Position numbers and translations under genes: made by a program
In this document: positions 22,366-32,487 of the stretch, one piece after another
How positions within the stretch are numbered: the first letter of the stretch is position 1
Layout of the letters: each line of letters starts with the position of its first letter
The notes under the pieces: model-generated
What the model was told of the DNA's origin: nothing
Database searches by the model: none
What the model saw: the letters and a program-made list of their open reading frames with translations, nothing else
NCBI RefSeq assembly: GCF_037176765.1
Contig: NC_090025.1
Span: forward strand, 167,326,822 to 167,390,821
DNA: 64,000 nt
Reading direction: 5' to 3'
From: Anolis sagrei
Lineage: Eukaryota; Chordata; Lepidosauria; Squamata; Anolidae

Positions 22366-22847
22366 AACAACAACAACAACAATTACTGTGGGACTTTCGA
22401 ATCCAGACTGACAAACTTTTGGAACACAATACGCTAGACATCACGACTGTGGAAAAGAAAAAAAGTTTGGATTATTGATCTTGCCATACCAGGTGACAGT
22501 TGCATTGAGGAAAAACAACAGGAAAAACTCAGCCGTTATCAGGACCTCAAAGTCGAACTGCAAAGGCTCTGGCATAAACCAGTACAGGTGGCCCTAGTGG
22601 TTATTGGTACACTGGGCGCCATGCCAAAAGATCTCAGCCGGCATTTGGAAACAAAAAAACATTGACAAAATCACAATCTGTCAACTGCAAAAGACCATTT
22701 TACTTGGATCTGTGCGCATCATTCAAAAATACATCACACAGTCCTAGACGCTTGGGAAGCGTTCCACTTGTGATTTTGTGATACGAAATCCAGCATATAT
22801 ATCACGTTTGCTGTGACATACTGTGCTTTTGTGTCAGAATGATAATG

Positions 22848-22886
<39 letters not shown>
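22366..22886 (+). mobile_element. R4-like LINE 3' fragment
   Basis: Decayed coding for FRIQTDKLLEHNT, ITTVEKKK and later ELQRLWHKPVQV, IGTLGA and ITICQLQK-type text, as in the C-terminal restriction-like endonuclease region of R4-type LINEs. It ends in GATAAT and (AAT)n. Confidence 0.55.
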
Positions 22887-22887
<1 letters not shown>

Positions 22888-22889
<2 letters not shown>

Positions 22890-23117
22890 TAAAACTGCAA
22901 AGACTCTGGCACAAGCCAGTAAAGGTGGTCCCAGTGGTGATTGGCACATTGGGTGCAGTGCCTAATGAACTTGGCCTTTACTTAAAAACTATCAGTGCTG
23001 AGAAAATTACCCTCTGCCAGCTGCAAAAGGCCACCCTGCTTGGATCTCCACACATTATTCACTGAAATATCACACAGTCCAGGACACATGGGAAGTGTCC
23101 GACGTGTGATCAAATAC
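22888..23117 (+). mobile_element. R4-like LINE 3' fragment, second copy
   Basis: The frame LQRLWHKPVKVVPVVIGTLG and ITLCQLQKATLLGSPHIIH repeats the end of 22366-22840. It starts directly after the (AAT)n of the first copy. Confidence 0.6.
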
Positions 23118-23452
23118 AAAAGCTATAGGCCTGGGTAACAACGGAAAAATTTGTTTCTAAAATCGATTCGTTTTTTGGGTTTTTTTGCGTTTCGATATTT
23201 AAAAGAATTCCGAAATTTTCCTTTTAAAAAGTTTGATATTTACGAAATTTCGTTAATATTAACGAATCAATTCGTTAAAATGGCGGACGCGGTTGCACAA
23301 CGTGAGAGAGAGAGAGGAGGGGTGAGATCTCTATTCTGGTTTGACAATGCTTCTCAATAATAATAATAATAATAATAATAACAACAAACCACTTTCTGCC
23401 TTCGTGCTTGTAAGGCACAGTCAAAGCACTACTGAAAGATGGCCATCCATTC

Positions 23453-23492
<40 letters not shown>

Positions 23493-23703
23493 TAATAAAT
23501 ATAATAAATATAATAGTTTTAACCTGGAGAAGGAAAGAGGGGGGAAAGAGAGAGAGAGGAGGGGTGAGATCTCTATTCTGGTTTGACAATGCTTCTTCTC
23601 AATAATAATAATAATAATAATAAAAATAATAATAACAAACCACTTTCTGCCTTCATGAATGTAAGGGACAGTCAAAGCACTACTGAAAGATGGCCATCCA
23701 TTC

Positions 23704-23746
<43 letters not shown>

Positions 23747-24160
23747 TAATTAATTTAATAGTTTTAACCTGGAGAAGGAAAGAGGTTAGGCAGGTCTCTG
23801 AGTGCTGCACTGCTGTGTCTCTTTGCCCAATGCACGCAGGCCAGAGTGAGGAACGAGGTGAGGTGACGACAGGAGGAGAGGAGAATTTGATCCACTTAAG
23901 CAGAGGCCAGGGACCCGGAAGTGGGGTAAATGCCGACCGCTTGCAACCAGGGAGAGGGGAGGGAAACAACTATAAAACTTGCACCAGACATACGGAAATA
24001 ATAACAAAACAATTACAAAACAATTACGAAATAGCTTTAAAAATTCGTTTCGTTTTTTAGTTGCTCCTGGATGGTTTGTTATCGCTTCGTTATCAAGAAA
24101 AATAACGAATTATTAACGAATTACGAAATTAACGAACGAAACCGCCCAGCCCTAAAAAGC
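23118..24160. mobile_element. AT-rich DNA-transposon-like element with internal tandem duplication
   Basis: Ends are imperfect inverted repeats: ATTCGTTTTTTGGG and TTAACGAATCAATTCG on the left, AAATTCGTTTCGTTTTTTAG and ACGAAACCGCCCAGCCCTA on the right. Inside, a unit of about 242 bp occurs twice (near 23304-23545 and 23546-23787), each with GAGATCTCTATTCTGGTTTG, ACCACTTTCTGCCTTC and two (AAT)n runs. No transposase was seen. Confidence 0.5.
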
Positions 24161-24837
24161 TAGCATAGTGATATTGTTTGCTGTATACTAATCTTGTTCT
24201 ATATCAAATAATAATTATATTTTTTTACCCGCATCTCCTCACTCTTCGAGGCGGGTTACAACAAAAGTTATTAATAAGGAATAACAAACATGTTAGAAGA
24301 GGCCACAGCAGTTTCGCTTTTTGCTTCTTTTGCCTTGTCCTCTTCTGCCTCTCTGAATTGAGGACAAACTACATTTGAACTCAATTTTCAGCAGTTGAAA
24401 TAAGCTGAGAACAAAAGGGGAAAGGAGGAAAAAACTGGGACATTTTAAAAGCAGCTGAAAAAATGGGCCAGCGGAGATTTATTGGGACAATTCCTTCCAA
24501 ATTGGAGAGGCTGACTAAATTCTAATATGACACGCCTAATTGAAACGGAATGGAATGTAAGGATTTGGTTCCACAGACATATCCAAATTCTTTTAAAATA
24601 GAAATAACCACCTTCCAACTTGCCTACTTCAATAGCCTTAACTCTTCTACACTATAAAATCATTGTAAGGCAATTTCATATCTCTTTGGTTGAGCATCTT
24701 ATTTGACCTATACTATGAAGATTTCAAGGAATTATAATGAAAATAAAAATCATAAAATTGATCAATAAATGGTTGTAATTCTCTCCACAAGTTCATAAGC
24801 TCATTCAAAATGAGTGCTCCTCATTTTTTATGTGTAA
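24161..24837. other. Intergenic DNA before the E2-like enhancer
   Basis: Only a short L2-like hairpin at about 24215-24262 (ACCCGCATCTCCTCACTCTTC and GAGGCGGGTTACAAC) stands out. The pieces 24961-25200 and 25500-25845 show no feature. Confidence 0.35.
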
Positions 24838-24960
24838 CAACAACAACAACAACAACAACAACTTTATTTTTATACCCTGCCAACCATCTCCCCAAGGGGA
24901 CTCGGGGCGGCTTACAAGGAGCAAACCCAAAAATTACAAATAGAAATGTGTTGCATTCTT
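24838..24960 (-). mobile_element. L2-like LINE tail with (CAA)n
   Basis: (CAA)n, then TTTATACCCTGCCAACCATC and GGGGACTCGGGGCGGCTTAC, the L2-like terminal hairpin in reverse. Confidence 0.6.
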
Positions 24961-25257
24961 TTGCAGTTTTCTAACTTAGTTTGAGGGTTTGCAAAGCTCA
25001 CTGCATTTTTAAAAATGGTTATTTCAAGGGAAACATACCTACATCTGCATAAGAAATGGTTAGAGATAGTCTGTATACACTTTGTACTTTACTATGACAG
25101 TCATTAGAGCCACAAAAGGTTAAAGAGATTGGAGTCAGATGGCGTATTCACAGATCATGAGGCTTGTTCCCTGGTTGTGAGCCAGCTCAAACATCTGCAA
25201 TCTCAGGACAAGGAACAGGAAACCATTTGATTGCAACACAGGCTCACATGTCCCACC

Positions 25258-25340
25258 GTGACTCAGCAAAAAGTACTCTCAGGGCTGAAACCGTTACTCA
25301 GCAGTGTGAAGAGCTAACGAAATGCTACCGTGACACAGCA
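25258..25340. promoter_or_regulatory. HMOX1 E2-like enhancer: three ARE/MARE sites
   Basis: GTGACTCAGCA at 25258-25268, GTTACTCAGCA at 25293-25303 and GTGACACAGCA at 25330-25340 lie in the same orientation, with start-to-start spacings of 35 and 37 bp. They are about 10.2 kb upstream of the HMOX1 start, matching the mammalian E2 enhancer near -9 to -10 kb. Two sites fit RTGACNNNGC exactly; the second has TTAC for TGAC, as does one site of the E1-like triplet. Confidence 0.75.
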
Positions 25341-25849
25341 GAATGCACAAAAAGCACGTTCCTTGTTTGGCTACTGCCAAGATTAGTCAGCACAATCCCA
25401 GACAATTTTTCCCCTGCACGCTGTGAGATTTTTGCTTATTTGGAATATGAAACTCAAAGGGGATTACCAAGGTATAATTGACAACAGATACATTTAGCTT
25501 TCTGTATTAGAAAGATATCACTGGTGGAAGATTCCAATTTTTAAAATAAATCCAGTCCAATTCTGTGTTGTTTGTCAAAGAATTTGTGCAATCAAACAAC
25601 AGCAGGAGAAAAGGCATTTTGGAAGTTTTGCCTCAAGGTTGGGCAAAGTGTGGGATCCTTCAGATTATGAAGTTTAGGGAAAGTGTAAGACCCACCAGAT
25701 ATTTGTAGAACTGCAATTCTCAGCAATTCCAGTCAGTATAATCAATGGGGAGAAATGAAGGAAGGATGCATGCTGCAGTCCATCAGCATTTTGTTCATTT
25801 TTGTTATAGATGTAATCAAAATAACTGTATGGTGATGATTGTAGTACAG

Positions 25850-26058
25850 TGAGCCCTTAGTGTCCCCCAGGGTTTGGTTCCAGGACCACCTCCCCAAGGA
25901 TATCAAAACTATGGATGCTCAAGTGCCATTATACACAATGATATTGAAAGATGGAGTCCTTTATATAAAATGGCAAAATCAAGTTTTAAAAATATTTTTG
26001 AGCCCTGGCTAGTTGAATTCATAGATGAAGAATCTGTGGATATGGAGGGATGACTGTA
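25850..26058. mobile_element. Tc1/mariner-type MITE
   Basis: ACAGTGAGCCCTTAGTGTCC and GGATATGGAGGGATGACTGT are inverted ends; TGGCAAAATCAAGTTTTAAA matches the copy at 10930-11113. It lies 0.5 kb beyond the E2-like enhancer. Confidence 0.6.
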
Positions 26059-26104
26059 TTTGGATTTTATTTATAACTATTTTTTCTTCTATTTCTTCAT
26101 AGAT

Positions 26105-26262
26105 TTATTCATAAAGGAGGTTGGCCATTATCTTCCTCTGAGGTGGAGGCAGTGTGATTTACCCAAGGCTATCTAGCAGGTTTCCATGATCAAGAGGGGA
26201 TTTGGAGCCCAGTCTCCTGAAGCGTTAGTCCAATGTTCAAACCAATATACTTATAGCATCTA
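26105..26262 (-). repeat. Old SINE, minus copy (MIR-like)
   Basis: CATTATCTTCCTCTGAGGTGG, GTGATTTACCCAAGGCTATC and TTAGTCCAATGTTCAAACC mark a reversed, decayed MIR-like SINE. Confidence 0.5.
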
Positions 26263-26325
26263 ATATTTCATCAATGAAAACCAGGGCACATGTGACCAAG
26301 AAATATCAGACTGTCAAAATTATTA

Positions 26326-26625
26326 GTCTAGTCGTGTCTGACTCTGGAGGGTGGTGCTCATCTCAATTTCTAAGCCAAAGACCTGACATTGTTTGTAGAT
26401 GTCTCCTAGATCATGTGGCAAGCATGACTGCATGGAGCACCGTTACCTTACTGCCAAAGCGGTATCTATTGATTTACTCACATTTGCATGTTTTTGAACT
26501 GCTAGGTTGGCAGAATCTGGGGTTAACATTGTGAGCTCACCCTGCTCCACAGATTCGAATAGCTGACCTTTCGGTCAGCAAGTTCAGCAGCTCAGAGATT
26601 TAGCCTGCTGTGCCACTAGGGGTTC
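26326..26625 (-). repeat. tRNA-derived SINE, family A, with 15-bp duplication
   Basis: A full copy in minus orientation flanked by perfect CTGTCAAAATTATTA at 26311-26325 and 26626-26640. Confidence 0.88.
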
Positions 26626-26640
26626 CTGTCAAAATTATTA

Positions 26641-27390
26641 TATTATTAAATATAAGAACAGATAAATTGGTTTCTTTTTGCCTGATCCATTGGGAAGACC
26701 AAATTCAATCCATCCTTTCCTCTCCATCCTGTTCAGAACCCACTACAAAGTACTTTTGCACTTTGGGCTCAATTTGCAGCAATTGAAGTATGCTGACTAC
26801 AAAGGGGGAAATGGGCAAAGGAGAGAGAAACCTGAATATCTTAATAGCAATTGAAAAATCAAACTGAGGATTAACCACGACTGACTCTTCCAAATCCAGA
26901 TGGGTTGGAAGGAATGCACACCACACTAGCTCCTTTGACACTTCTAATGATAGCAAATTATCCTGCTCAGCCTCAGATCTCTAGGGAGAAGCTTAGCAAT
27001 TTTCCTTCATGTTCCTGTTCAGTTGTCCTCTTTACTCCCTGTTCTGTGCGGCAGCAAGTATCTTTCAACATTTTGCTCTGCTTAACATTCTTGTCTAGTA
27101 ACATTCATGCTCCAGACTTTGGTCTGGTAATGCCCTAAAGTCACCTTCAACTTGATGTAGCCCAGATGTCCTGCACTATGATTTCCATCATCCTCTAGCC
27201 AGCATGATTAAAATTGGGTTGCAGCCCACATATTCGGAGGGCACCAATTTAGGAATGCCATAAAGCAAACTCATATTGCTAGCAATATTCACATTATCTG
27301 TCAGTGATTGTATAACCAAACTCTAATTATTACAGGCTTGCTTTGAGTTTTTCGGGCTGTATGGCCATATTCCAGCAGCATTCTCTCTTA
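26641..27390. other. Intergenic DNA, no feature seen
   Basis: No clear repeat or coding exon. A cluster of old fragments may be present near 27190-27250, too short to assign. Confidence 0.35.
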
Positions 27391-27393
27391 ATC

Positions 27394-27610
27394 CTCAGTT
27401 CTTGTGGGTTTTTTCGGGCTATATGGCCATGTTCTAGAGGCATTTCTCCTGACGTTTCGCCTGCATCTATGGCGAGCATCCTCAGAGGTGAGGTCTGCAG
27501 CATCCTCAGACCTCACCTCTGAGGATGCTTGCCATAGATGCAGGCGAAACGTCAGGAGAAATGCCTCTAGAACATGGCCATATAGCCTGAAAAAACCCAC
27601 AAAAACTGAG
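27394..27610. repeat. Foldback: 104-bp inverted arms, 9-bp spacer
   Basis: Arms 27394-27497 and 27507-27610 are reverse complements with three mismatches. They share the arm sequence of the foldback at 7896-8116. Both copies are followed by GTGATTCCGGCCATGAAA. Confidence 0.88.
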
Positions 27611-27611
27611 T

Positions 27612-27718
27612 GATTCCGGCCATGAAAACCTTCGACAATACATTCTTTCTTAATGTTTTGCCTGCATCTGTAGCTGGCATCTTTTGAGGTTCTGTTGGCA
27701 GTGAGACAAAGGGAGTGC
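27612..27718 (-). mobile_element. Penelope-like element fragment, 3' region
   Basis: This is the 3' flank of the same Penelope-like copy, ending next to the foldback at 27394-27610. It shares its sequence type with the fragment at 4500-5090, in the opposite orientation. Confidence 0.55.
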
Positions 27719-27818
27719 ATATATACCTGTAGAATGCACAGGGTGGGAGAAAGAACCCTTGCCTGTTTAAAGCAAGTGTGAATGCTGGAGTTAGCAAAAT
27801 TGAATTTGTATCTGAGTA
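27719..27818 (+). repeat. 100-bp target-site duplication, left copy
   Basis: Identical over 100 bp to 32714-32813 by direct comparison, and diverging at both edges. It is Penelope-derived sequence that was the target of the L2 insertion. Confidence 0.92.
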
Positions 27819-27873
27819 CAGGAGACCAGGAGGGAAGGACTGCGCCTCTTTGGTGAAGGCTTTTAGTGTTTAT

Positions 27874-28017
27874 GGAACCCGCAGTTGGCACAGCAGGTTC
27901 AACCACTGAGCTGCTGAACTTGCTGACCAAAAGATTGGCGGTTCGAATCTGGGGAGCAGGATGAGCTTCCGCTGTTAGCCTGAGCTCCTGCCAACGTTGA
28001 AAACATGCAAACGTGAG
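27874..28017 (+). repeat. tRNA-derived SINE 5' fragment at the L2 5' end
   Basis: It matches the 5' two thirds of the SINE at 12012-12305. A pol III B-box, GGTTCGAATCT, is at 27940-27950. It stops at CAAACGTGAG, where other copies go on with TAGATCAATAGG, and is joined directly to the L2 leader. It lies inside the 100-bp duplication, so it entered with the LINE. Confidence 0.8.
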
Positions 28018-29286
28018 GCTGCCGGAGTGGAAGTGAGGAAGCCGAGTGACGGACTGCCGCCGCTGAACCGCTGAGCCGCGGAGCCGCCGTTGCCGGACCA
28101 CCGCCGCCGCCGGCCGCCGGGTGGGAGGGGCTGGGCGCCCCCTGGCCCCCCGCAACCGCGGCCGGGGAGAGTCATCGCTCGGCCTCTGCTGGGCTCGGCC
28201 TCTGCTGGGCTTCCGCACCGCTCGGCTTCTGCTGGGCCTCTGCTGGGCTGCTACTGGGCTCCTGGGCCGCTGGCCCGCTTTGTCATCAGGCGAACCCGCC
28301 TCCACCCTCCATCGTGGTCGAGCTTTACATCGAGCTCCCCAATCGGCAGCCGAGTCCGCCCCGTCTTTCATCTTCGGGCAAGTCCGCCCGCCGGCACAGA
28401 AGACCTCGTGCCGCCACCCTCCGCCAGGCTACCGCTGATCACCGAGAGGCCGAGTGCTGTCTGGCCTCACCTATCAGTCTACTAGACCGCCAAACCATCG
28501 CCACCACCAGCTGTAATTTGGAGAGGCCGGGTGTGGAGTCACCACCGCTGAGCCGCCGCCGCAGCCGCCGGTCCGCCGGTCCGCCGCCGCCACCACCCAC
28601 CGCCGGCCGTCGGGTGTAGAGACCGGATGATCCTGGCCTCCGCAACTGCCGCCGGTGGGAAAGTCATCGTTGCTGAGCCCGCTGGGCTGTTGGGCCGCTG
28701 CTGGGCCGCTGAGCCGTTCCATCTCTGGGCGAGTCCGATTTCACCGAGCGCCAGCCGAGCTGCGTAGCCATTCCGTTAGATCTTTAAGCAGGCTTCTCCG
28801 CTGCTATTTACTGAGCAAAGTGGGACTAACCATCTGTGCTGCCCCACCCCCGAGTGATCAACTCCGGAAGCCTATCCGCTGGTTTACCAACCGTCTAGAG
28901 TCTCATTAGAGTCTCATTGGGGTCATAGCAATATTTAGTTATCTACCACCACTATATACGGGTAGTCGTATAATATCAACTAGCACTTTCCGATAGTCAT
29001 CGTTGGTCATCGGTTATCATTGCAATAAGAATGATTCAGAACACCTAGGCGCCTACCATCTGCTGCTAGATCGCACCAGCACTTTCTCCCCTGCCCTGTC
29101 CCTCTGTGCCGCACTTTATATCACTAAGTAGAGCACTTTAGACCTAGCACTTTATTAATGTGCCTTTGAATGTGTATTGCTGCTAAGTAATTTACGATCA
29201 TTCTCGCCCATTGACGGACTGCTCCTGAAATCCTTGCACTTTAAGAACTAGCTATACCAATACTACCATCCGTATCGCTGCTACCC
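28018..29286 (+). promoter_or_regulatory. GC-rich 5' leader of the L2 element
   Basis: About 1.3 kb precede the L2 ORF. The first 750 bp are dense in CpG and CCG/GCC triplets and include imperfect repeats of CTGCTGGGCTCGGCC near 28176-28275. No separate ORF1 with a known domain was seen. Such leaders usually hold the LINE internal promoter; that role is inferred. Confidence 0.6.
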
Positions 29287-32200
29287 ATGTGGTCCCCTGC
29301 CCCCCTTTGGTTACTGTTTATGTTGCTTTGGTGTGGTGGAGGGGGCGGGAGTGGAGGTGCTCCGGAGCCTGGGACTGAGATTGTGGTAGGGAAGGGGGAG
29401 GAGGGGGAGGGGGGATGCTGGCAAGAACCAATAAACTTAACAACAAGCACAGGAGAAAGTACTCCTAGGGCTCATAACTGCGGCATGGAGGGGGGGAGGT
29501 GTTCCACTAGCCGAGGGGCCCCCATAGAGGTCGTGGTGGGAAGGAGGAGATGCGGGAGAAGGAGACCTCGAATTCGGCCTGATTCGGACCGCTTTTCCAA
29601 ATTAATTATTCCCAATAGGTCTCCTAAGGTAATTTGGTGTAACCAGGTGAGCGGGCCCTCTGGCTTGAAGGTGGTGTTGTTGAACGCCAGGTCTGTCAAC
29701 GGGAAAACAACTTGGATTCAGGACTTAATCCTGGAGGAGCGGGCAGATCTGGCGTGCATCACGGAGACCTGGCTGGATGAAGTGGGGGGCGTAAATCTCT
29801 CCCAGCTTTGTCCTCCAGGTTTCTCCGTGCAACACCAACCAAGAGCCGGAGGACGGGGAGGCGGGGTCGCAGTGGTCTATAGAGATACCATCCATCTAAC
29901 CAGGAGCCCCATCCCGCAGACCACAAATTTTGAATGCGTCCACCTGAGGGTGGGTGACCGGGACAGAATAGGGATTCTGCTAGTGTACCGTCCACCTCGC
30001 TGCACTACAGTCTCCCTACCTGAGCTAGCGGGGGTGGTCTCGAGCCTGGCGGTGGAGTCCCAACGGCTTCTTGTGCTGGGGGACTTCAACATCCACGCCG
30101 AGGCAACCCTCACAGGTGCGGCTCAGGACTTCATGTCCGCCATGGCAACCATGGGGCTGTCCCAACAAATAACTGGCCCCACCCACTGTGCTGGACACAC
30201 ATTGGACTTGGTTTTCTGCCAGGGATGGGAGCAGGGTGGCGGTGTGGAGGAGTTGTCTATCTCTCCGTTGCCATGGACCGACCACTTCCTGATTAGATTT
30301 AGGCTCACTGCGCCCCCTAACCTCCGCAAGGGTGGAGGACCCATTAAGATGGTCCGCCCCAGGAGGCTAATGGATCCGAACGGATTCCTGACGGCTCTTG
30401 GGGAGTTTCCCGCCACCGCGGTAGGCGATGATGTCGAGGCCTTGGTCGCTCTCTGGAATGGGGAGATGACCAGGGCTATTGACATGATCGCTCCGGAACG
30501 TCCCCTCTCAAGTAACCGAGCTAAACCAGCCCCTTGGTTCACCGAGGAGCTGGCAGCGATGAAGCGAAAGAAGAGGGTTCTAGAGAGCGTGTGGCGATCA
30601 GACCCAAGCGAGTCAAACCGAACACGGTTTGTGTCCTTTTTGAGAGCATATGCCGCGGCAATAAAAGCCGCAAAGAAAACTTTCTTTGCGGCTACTATTG
30701 CATCTGCAAAGAACCGTCCGGCGGAGCTGTTCCGGGTTGTCAGAGGTCTTTTAACTCCCCCCTCTGGTGGGAGCCCTGACAACTCGGCAGCGCGCTGTGA
30801 AGCATTTGCTCGGGTCTTTGCAGACAAAGTCGCTTTGATCCGGTCCGGGCTGGACGCCACATTAGATGCAGTCTCTGTGGATGTGACACAAGCACCTGCT
30901 TGTCAGATTTTGTTGGATTCTTTTCAGTTTGTGAAACCCGAGGATGTGGACAAGGTACTTGGAGGAATGAGACCCACCACGTCCATCCTAGACCCCTGCC
31001 CATCCTGGCTTCTTAAGGAGGCCAGAGGGGGATTGGCTGAGTGGGTAACGGTGGTGGTTAATGCCTCCCTTCGGGAAGGCAAGATTCCAGCGAGCCTAAA
31101 ACAGGCTGTTATAAAGCCGCTGTTGAAGAAACCATCACTTGACCCCACTAAATTGGACAACTTTCGGCCTGTTTCCAATCTTCCCTTCTTGGGCAAAGTC
31201 ATGGAAAGCGTGGTGGCCTCACAACTCCAGGTATTCTTGAGAGACACGGATTATCTGGATCCGGCACAGTCTGGTTTCAGACCGGGACATGGTACCGAGA
31301 CGGTCTTGGTCGCCTTAGTGGATGATCTGCGCCGGGAGCTAGACAGGGGGAGTGTGTCCCTGTTGGTGCTCCTGGACCTCTCAGCGGCCTTCGATACCGT
31401 CGACCATGGTATTCTTCTGGGGCGCCTTGCAGAGATGGGTCTTGGGGGCACTGCTCTGCAGTGGCTCCGGTCATTTCTGGAGGGTCGTACTCAGAAGGTG
31501 TTACTGGGGGACTCCTGTTCAACGCCGCAGCCGTTGACTTGTGGCGTTCCTCAGGGTTCCATCTTGTCCCCCTTGATGTTTAACATCTACATGAAGCCGC
31601 TGGGTGAGATCATCCGGAGTTTCGGGGTGCGGTGTCACCTGTACGCAGATGACGTCCAACTCTGTCACTCCTTCCCACCTGCTACTAAGGAGGCCGTCGA
31701 AGTCCTGAACCGGTGCCTGGCCGCTGTAATGGTCTGGATGAGGGCGAACAAACTGAAATTAAATCCAGACAAGACAGAGGTACTCCTGGTCAGTCGCAAG
31801 GCTGAACAGGGTATAGGGTTACAGCCTGTGCTGGACGGGGTCGCACTCCCCTTGAAGGCGCAGGTTCGCAGCTTGGGTGTGACCCTGGACTCATCGCTGA
31901 GCCTGGAGCCTCAGGTTTCAGCGGTGACCAGGGGAGCATTTGCACAGCTTAGGCTCGTGCGCCAGCTGCGCCCGTATCTTGGGAAGTCTGACTTGGCCAC
32001 GGTGGTACACGCTTTGGTCACATCCCGCCTCGACTACTGCAACGCTCTCTACGTGGGGCTGCCCTTGAAGACGGTCCGGAAGCTTCAGCTAGTCCAGCGC
32101 GCGGCAGCCATGTTGTTAACGGGAGCTGGACGCAGAGAGCATACTACGCCCCTGCTGTCCCAGCTCCACTGGTTGCCGATCTGCTACCGGGCCCAATTTA

Positions 32201-32487
32201 AGGTGCTGGTGTTATCCTACAAAGCCCTAAACGGTTCCGGCCCAAAATACCTTGCAGACCGCATCTCGGCCTACGAGCCCACGAGGGCCTTGAGATCTTC
32301 CGGGGAGGCCCTTCTCTCGGTCCCACCTGCCTCACAGGCATGTCTGGCGGGGACGAGGGAGCGGGCCTTCTCGGTGGTGGCCCCCCGGCTGTGGAACACC
32401 CTCCCTGCTGAAGTTAGACAGGCGCCCTCCTTGATGGCCTTCCGTAGGGGCCTGAAAACATGGCTCTTCGAGCAGGCCTTCAATTGA
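29287..32487 (+). CDS. L2-type LINE endonuclease-reverse transcriptase, intact ORF
   Basis: A 1066-codon frame without a stop. The product nicks target DNA and copies the element RNA at the nick (target-primed reverse transcription). The N-terminal APE-type endonuclease shows LLNARS (Asn133), ITETWLDE (Glu160), LGDFNIHAE (Asp266) and PWTDHF (Asp332, His333). The reverse transcriptase shows FRPVSNLPFLGKVMES, QSGFRPGHGTE, LDLSAAFDTVDH (Asp703), GVPQGSILSP and the catalytic YADD at 786-789, followed by KLNPDKTEVLLV. The C-terminal part is the usual YKALNGSGPKYL and [14 protein letters not shown] region. All catalytic residues looked for are present. The N-terminal 70 residues are Gly-rich and may be leader rather than domain, so the true start could be later. 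Confidence 0.93.
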   Translation: MWSPAPLWLLFMLLWCGGGGGSGGAPEPGTEIVVGKGEEGEGGCWQEPINLTTSTGESTPRAHNCGMEGGRCSTSRGAPIEVVVGRRRCGRRRPRIRPDSDRFSKLIIPNRSPKVIWCNQVSGPSGLKVVLLNARSVNGKTTWIQDLILEERADLACITETWLDEVGGVNLSQLCPPGFSVQHQPRAGGRGGGVAVVYRDTIHLTRSPIPQTTNFECVHLRVGDRDRIGILLVYRPPRCTTVSLPELAGVVSSLAVESQRLLVLGDFNIHAEATLTGAAQDFMSAMATMGLSQQITGPTHCAGHTLDLVFCQGWEQGGGVEELSISPLPWTDHFLIRFRLTAPPNLRKGGGPIKMVRPRRLMDPNGFLTALGEFPATAVGDDVEALVALWNGEMTRAIDMIAPERPLSSNRAKPAPWFTEELAAMKRKKRVLESVWRSDPSESNRTRFVSFLRAYAAAIKAAKKTFFAATIASAKNRPAELFRVVRGLLTPPSGGSPDNSAARCEAFARVFADKVALIRSGLDATLDAVSVDVTQAPACQILLDSFQFVKPEDVDKVLGGMRPTTSILDPCPSWLLKEARGGLAEWVTVVVNASLREGKIPASLKQAVIKPLLKKPSLDPTKLDNFRPVSNLPFLGKVMESVVASQLQVFLRDTDYLDPAQSGFRPGHGTETVLVALVDDLRRELDRGSVSLLVLLDLSAAFDTVDHGILLGRLAEMGLGGTALQWLRSFLEGRTQKVLLGDSCSTPQPLTCGVPQGSILSPLMFNIYMKPLGEIIRSFGVRCHLYADDVQLCHSFPPATKEAVEVLNRCLAAVMVWMRANKLKLNPDKTEVLLVSRKAEQGIGLQPVLDGVALPLKAQVRSLGVTLDSSLSLEPQVSAVTRGAFAQLRLVRQLRPYLGKSDLATVVHALVTSRLDYCNALYVGLPLKTVRKLQLVQRAAAMLLTGAGRREHTTPLLSQLHWLPICYRAQFKVLVLSYKALNGSGPKYLADRISAYEPTRALRSSGEALLSVPPASQACLAGTRERAFSVVAPRLWNTLPAEVRQAPSLMAFRRGLKTWLFEQAFN

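Noticed and set aside
25164-25481. 105-codon plus-strand frame over the E2-like enhancer
   Set aside because: No recognisable protein; the region is better explained by clustered regulatory sites. The same goes for the frame at 20156-20428.
27874-27960. A tRNA gene with B-box GGTTCGAATCT
   Set aside because: It is the head of a SINE; no cloverleaf or anticodon arm can be drawn.
27388-28371. 327-codon minus-strand frame
   Set aside because: It runs across the foldback, the duplicated Penelope piece, the SINE and the L2 leader; the GC-rich part is open by composition. No domain.
30123-30860. 245-codon minus-strand frame
   Set aside because: Antisense shadow of the L2 endonuclease-RT frame.
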